A stretch of DNA of 64,000 bases. It comes from Viola odorata (Eukaryota > Streptophyta > Magnoliopsida > Malpighiales > Violaceae). This document shows positions 59,846-64,000 of this stretch, one piece after another; position 1 is the stretch's first letter; every line of letters starts with the position of its first letter. The stretch is from the NCBI GenBank assembly GCA_963691705.1, contig OY829545.1, forward strand, positions 28,879,475-28,943,474, given 5' to 3'. The position numbers were made by a program, and so were the translations under genes. Under the pieces are notes generated by a model. The model saw only the letters and a program-made list of their open reading frames with translations. It ran no database searches and was not told the origin of the DNA.

Positions 59846-60948
59846 CATTGTAAGAGTTTTACTAGTGATCTTTGAGTGTAAGTTTCAACTTCCACCTATG
59901 GGGAAAGTTACATCAATTTGTTCTCTTCCTAGTTATGCGTGATTTATGCTTCTTCTTTAGACTACAATCCGTCAAATTATGTTCTAGTTGAGAAGATAGA
60001 GAAGCATGGTTGAAGTCTTTGGGTGGACTAATCGTTCTCTTCTCATGGGTAGTCACAAGAATCTTTTTATAAGTTCGTCGGTGTTTTTACGCTATATTTC
60101 ATATATTATATTTTTATATATTATTAGTCGTGTTTTATGAATCGCTTGTAATATTACTTTGACAAGTTCTTATTTATTATCCAATTATTTATTGGTTATG
60201 TATTTATAGTTTGATTTGCAGTTATATTTCAAAACCTCAAACTTTACCGTTATGAAGATAAATATAACTGATAACATCAGTTAATTAACTACTCAGAAAA
60301 GAAATCAGTTAATTAAAAGTCCCGAAAATAATCAATCTTATTGAGAAAATGCAAGACAAATAGGATTAATTTTTTGTGTTGTTTTTACAACTTTTATTAA
60401 TATTAACATTTAAGGTGCCAGTCAATTTAGTTACTGTGGATGACGGTGACGAATCCCTAACAAGGACCCACCACCAAGATTGATATCATCAGGGCTGATG
60501 CCACTTGTCCACATCCTTGAGGTTTGGACGGTTAGATGGGAGGTGGAATTTGGGGGTATGGGGCTAACAGTTTTTTCGTCTTTTTTTTTCTTTTTTTTCA
60601 ATTGAATTCAATCTTATTCGAATTCAATTAAATTTTTAAAAATTATAACTTCTTTAATATATATTTTTCATTAAATTAAAATTTTAATTAAAACGACCAT
60701 TTTTATATGAGTCACAAATGGGTGCAGAATGGGCCCTAATAGAGAGGAAAAGATTTGGAATGGTGCCGTGATGGTGGGGCCAAGGACTTGTAAGGAAGTG
60801 CATGTGAGTGCAGCGCAAAAGAGCAAGAGAGAGAGAGCATGGCTGAAATATTAAAAAGATAAACAAATTAATCTTTTAATGAAAACAAAATATTTATAAA
60901 AAAAAACGTACTAATTTAAATTTAAAATGGAAAATATCATTCTATTAA
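59846..60948. other. AT-rich spacer, no gene seen
   Basis: Only short ORFs without recognisable motifs. No RNA gene was found. Confidence 0.5.
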
Positions 60949-61712
60949 GGAAAAAGGGTAAAATACACCCCTACATTTGTATCATAGGTTAAGATACATC
61001 GCTACATTTGTAATTGAGTCAAATAAGCCACTGCATTTGTATCACATGTCAGGATAAGCCACTACATTTGTAATTGAGTCAAATAAGCCACTGCATTTGC
61101 CAATTTGATCTACATTAGCCACTCATCCCTAAAAATAGTTATACCTTGTTTGGATATATCATAAGAATATGCTTACATGGTATTCTTTTTTAAATGACAT
61201 GACATAAAAACCATGACCAACACTCATTTTTACAATTGAAAAATAAAAAGTTGGATCTCAAAAATAAATAAAATTGAGTGCACAAAAATAGTGGTTTATT
61301 TTTTGATCTTACTCGATGTTTTATCGCTAAAAAAATGAATATTATTTTGATCTCGCTCGATTTTTTATTTTTTAATATTTTGATTCAACGTTTTATTTTT
61401 CTATTGCAAAAATGAATGTTGAGCATGATTTTTATGCCATGTCATTTAAAAAAAAATACTATGTAATCATAGTCTTATGATGTATCCAAACAAAGTATAA
61501 GAGATGAGTGGTTAATATAGATCAAATGGATAAATGCAATGGCTTATTTGGCTCAATTACAAATGTAGTGGCTTATCTTGACATATGATACAAATATAGT
61601 GGTTTATCCTAACATGTGATACAAATGCAGTGGCTTATTTGACTCAATTACAAATGTAGTGGCTTATCTTGACCTATGATACAAATGCAGGGGTGTATCT
61701 TACCCTTTTTCC
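60949..61712. mobile_element. MULE-type MITE, 764 bp, with perfect 9 bp target duplication
   Basis: Ends GGAAAAAGGGTAAAATACAC and GTGTATCTTACCCTTTTTCC are near-perfect inverse copies, and similarity extends inward with repeated AAATAAGCCACT(G/A)CATTTGTA(T/A) motifs on both arms. The flanks TTCTATTAA (60940-60948 and 61713-61721) are identical 9-mers, as for Mutator-like elements. It has no ORF of note. The arms also contain multiple direct copies of the CCACT(A/G)CATTTGTAAT(T/C) motif. Confidence 0.85.
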
Positions 61713-62140
61713 TTCTATTAAAAAACTAATTTTGCTTTCATTTTGGCAATAATGCTTCTTCAAGTTTTAGATTACTCAATTACTCTTAAGCATTACCTGC
61801 ACTTTCATAAGCCTTTAATTAGTAATGATAAAAATAAAAACATTATTATTATTATTTTTTGACACAAATAAAAACATCATCATTATTATTATGCTCAATT
61901 ATTGTTACTTTATATATGAATATTTAATTATAAATAATAAAACTAATTAATAAATATAGAGGTAGTTTTGTTAAAAATTAAAAATATAACCAAAATTATT
62001 TATATCATTGTTATACATGATTATAGTTAAAAAAAACTACTAAAAAGAACGGAGTATGATAGATTGGATGTAAGCTAAGCCTATCGTAACGAGTTTAAAT
62101 AGGTATTCTAAAACAAGTTAATTTATGAATGCGAACACTA

Positions 62141-62386
62141 CTCCCTCCGGTCCGAAATGTATGACGTTTTAGCATTTGCTTTTACTGTTCCAGAACGTAT
62201 CTTAAGACGACCGGAACAGTCACTATTTGAGACAATTTTGCCCCGAATTTTTTCTCGGAAGTACGTACATTCGGAAAAAAATACGGAATTTTTTGGGTCA
62301 AATAGTGCCTCATCCGGCTTCCTCGATATGCGTTTCCTACTGAATATTGGGATGCGAGGAAGTCATACATTTCGGACCAGAGGGAG
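62141..62386. mobile_element. Stowaway-like MITE, copy 3
   Basis: A 246 bp foldback element from CTCCCTCCGGTCCGAAATGT to ACATTTCGGACCAGAGGGAG, with TA flanks (62139-62140 and 62387-62388). Its interior shares GGAACAGTCACTATTTGA, CCCGAATTTTTTCTCGGA and TACGGAATTTTTTGG with copies 1 and 2. Confidence 0.85.
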
Positions 62387-62466
62387 TATTATATTTATTG
62401 GAAAAAAAACCTTTAATATTTATATGTGAATTAAACTACTAATTTACTATAAAAAAAAGTTATCTA

Positions 62467-62698
62467 CTCCCTCTATATTTTATTAGGTGTCGTTTTTTTT
62501 AAAAATAGTTTTGGTCATTTAGTTGTCGTATTTCAATTTAAAAAAAATATATAACAAATGACAGAATTAACCCTAAATAATTTTAAATTAACCATTTTAT
62601 AAAGAAAAATTAAAAAAAATTGGTTGATAATCAATAAAGATAGTTTAATTTTGATTATTATAAAAACTAAAAAATCGACATCTAATAAAATTTGGAAT
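62467..62698. mobile_element. Degenerate Stowaway-like foldback element
   Basis: Starts CTCCCTCTATATTTTATTAG after TA, and the far end reads CGACATCTAATAAAATTTGG, complementary to ATTTTATTAGGTGTCG near the start. The right terminus is diverged (no GAGGGAG), so the boundary is approximate. Confidence 0.5.
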
Positions 62699-64000
62699 AA
62701 ATAGCTATTATATAATGAGATAATTGTGAGCTAAGCTAACTAGTAGTAACCACTGACTATGCAGCTATAATAATAATTTTTATTATTATTACCACCGACC
62801 ACACTGGATGTAGAATTTAGAAAGCTAGAAATTAAGTTTTGGACCCCACCAGCAACATCTATGACTATTTTTTTAGGTATAGTTTTTCAAGGTAATTTAT
62901 CAAATGTGCCACGTACTCAATGCCTAGCTATGTGATAAATGCTTAGTTATCATAGCAAGGATCCACCACCGTCCAGCTGAGCTAGCCGTTGCTCCTTTCT
63001 TTTATTTAGATATATATATATTTTTTGGTGTTAAAGTAAAAGGAGTCGCTTTCCGAAACGGTCACCAAAAAACGGTCACTTCCTTCCTCTCAGCCACTCA
63101 TTCTCATCCTATTTTGTGGTCCACATTTTCATTTTCATTTTTTATTTTCATTCCCATAACCTCCATTTCCATCGCTTCCACTCCTTTTTTTTCTTCCATT
63201 TTCTCAAAATTCATCCGAATTATTCCAAGTTCTAAAAAACACGTTTTTTTTCTGTGGAACTAACAATACTAAATTATTTATGACACAAAATAAATAGATA
63301 AAAATTTACTTGTAATTAATCCGAGTTTAGGGATAGATAAGATTAGACGTAGTAAAAATTATTAAAAAAAAATTGGGTTTTAAAAAATACAATAAATTTG
63401 GCCCACCAATCGTGTAGCTCATTGATTGTTTTGCTGGTACTAAATATTAAAAAGCTCAATCGTAGGTTCCAATCTCACCTCAGCGTATATATATTATAAA
63501 AAAAGCAATTTTGCCACGTCAATTCATGAATGTGACAATACATTCCTTAATTTGTAAAACAACAATAACAATTATTAGAAGTGAAGGCAAAATAAAATGC
63601 AGCATATCAGAAAGTGATTTATTTATTTATTGGTGGGGAAAGTGATGTATTGATTTAGTTTTGGGTAGGCTCACTTCACTACTCAGGAACTCACTAAAGC
63701 CCGCCAGCTAACAAGCCAAAGGAATTTTAGCTTTAAAGCTTCACAACAAAAATAAACAGACAAATTAATTGAATCGCATAATCTAATAAATGATAATGAC
63801 ATATTTATCAAAAAATAAAAATAAATAGTACATGTTCATGTACTTAAATTTTTGTGATAATTTACTACTTATAGTTATAGTACATTAATTCGGGTTGATT
63901 TATTATTTTAATTTATTAATTTTTACTATTAATCTAGTGCTTACGAGTAAGCATTATTTATAAAAAAAAATTATAAAATACAGTGTGTAAGAAGTAGCTA
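62699..64000. other. AT-rich spacer to the window end
   Basis: No gene recognised. A degenerate tRNA-like B-box (GGTTCCAATCTC) lies at about 63464-63475, next to TAGCTCATTG at 63415, which is suggestive of a decayed SINE but too weak to call. Confidence 0.45.

Noticed and set aside
63405..63500. SINE-like A and B boxes
   Set aside because: Both boxes are degenerate and there is no clear 3' tail or target duplication.

Overview
This is plant nuclear DNA, most likely from a dicot. The evidence is AT-rich spacers, intron-rich genes with GT/AG borders, plastid-type and endomembrane proteins, Stowaway-type MITEs, and a heavy load of Ty3/gypsy LTR retrotransposons (chromovirus-like, Athila-like and Tat-like). 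No CRISPR, operon or bacterial feature is present. I found no new defence or metabolic system. The unusual content is in nested transposon structure, tandem arrays, a displaced gene fragment and a few residue-level oddities.

Layout. 1-4.7 kb is AT-rich spacer with one MITE (1206-1438) and an 0.8 kb pyrimidine-strand minisatellite (2280-3095). 4704-8054 (+) is a four-exon gene for a chloroplast MurE-like Mur ligase of 759 aa. From 9355 to 27182 lies one degraded chromovirus-like Ty3/gypsy element. Its gag is interrupted by an antisense Athila-like solo LTR (10533-25011, TSD ATGGA), which is itself interrupted by a 13.1 kb Tat-like element with 2.8 kb LTRs that carries gag but no pol (10696-23786, TSD GGGGT). 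The host element stops abruptly in its RNase H region, where a 1.37 kb fragment of a signal peptide peptidase-like gene begins (27178-28547). It copies introns and exons of the intact gene 26 kb downstream. 30548-32332 (+) is a plant protein gene that I do not recognise.

From 32.3 to 50 kb there is no convincing host gene. The stretch holds a 1.85 kb foldback Mutator-like element (34142-35994), a 0.6 kb direct-repeat pair (37619-38230 and 46453-47060), and an Athila-like remnant between them (about 39300-45050) with partial LTRs, gag and protease but no RT or integrase. It also holds a roughly 90 bp tandem array (45070-45630) and a hAT-like foldback element (47642-49392). 50281-56795 (+) is a complete 14-exon gene for a PA-domain signal peptide peptidase-like (SPPL) aspartyl protease of 542 aa. 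The last 7 kb contain a solo LTR with a perfect TSD (59187-59845), a MULE-type MITE with a perfect 9 bp TSD (60949-61712) and two more Stowaway-like elements.

The three host genes are separate transcription units, all on the plus strand, and show no functional linkage: MURE acts in the plastid, SPPL in endomembranes, and the third is unknown. Exon borders were set by hand from reading frame, GT/AG rule and family similarity, and no transcript data were available. Retrotransposon clade names are from recognition of Gag, protease and RT motifs and should be read as clade-level calls.
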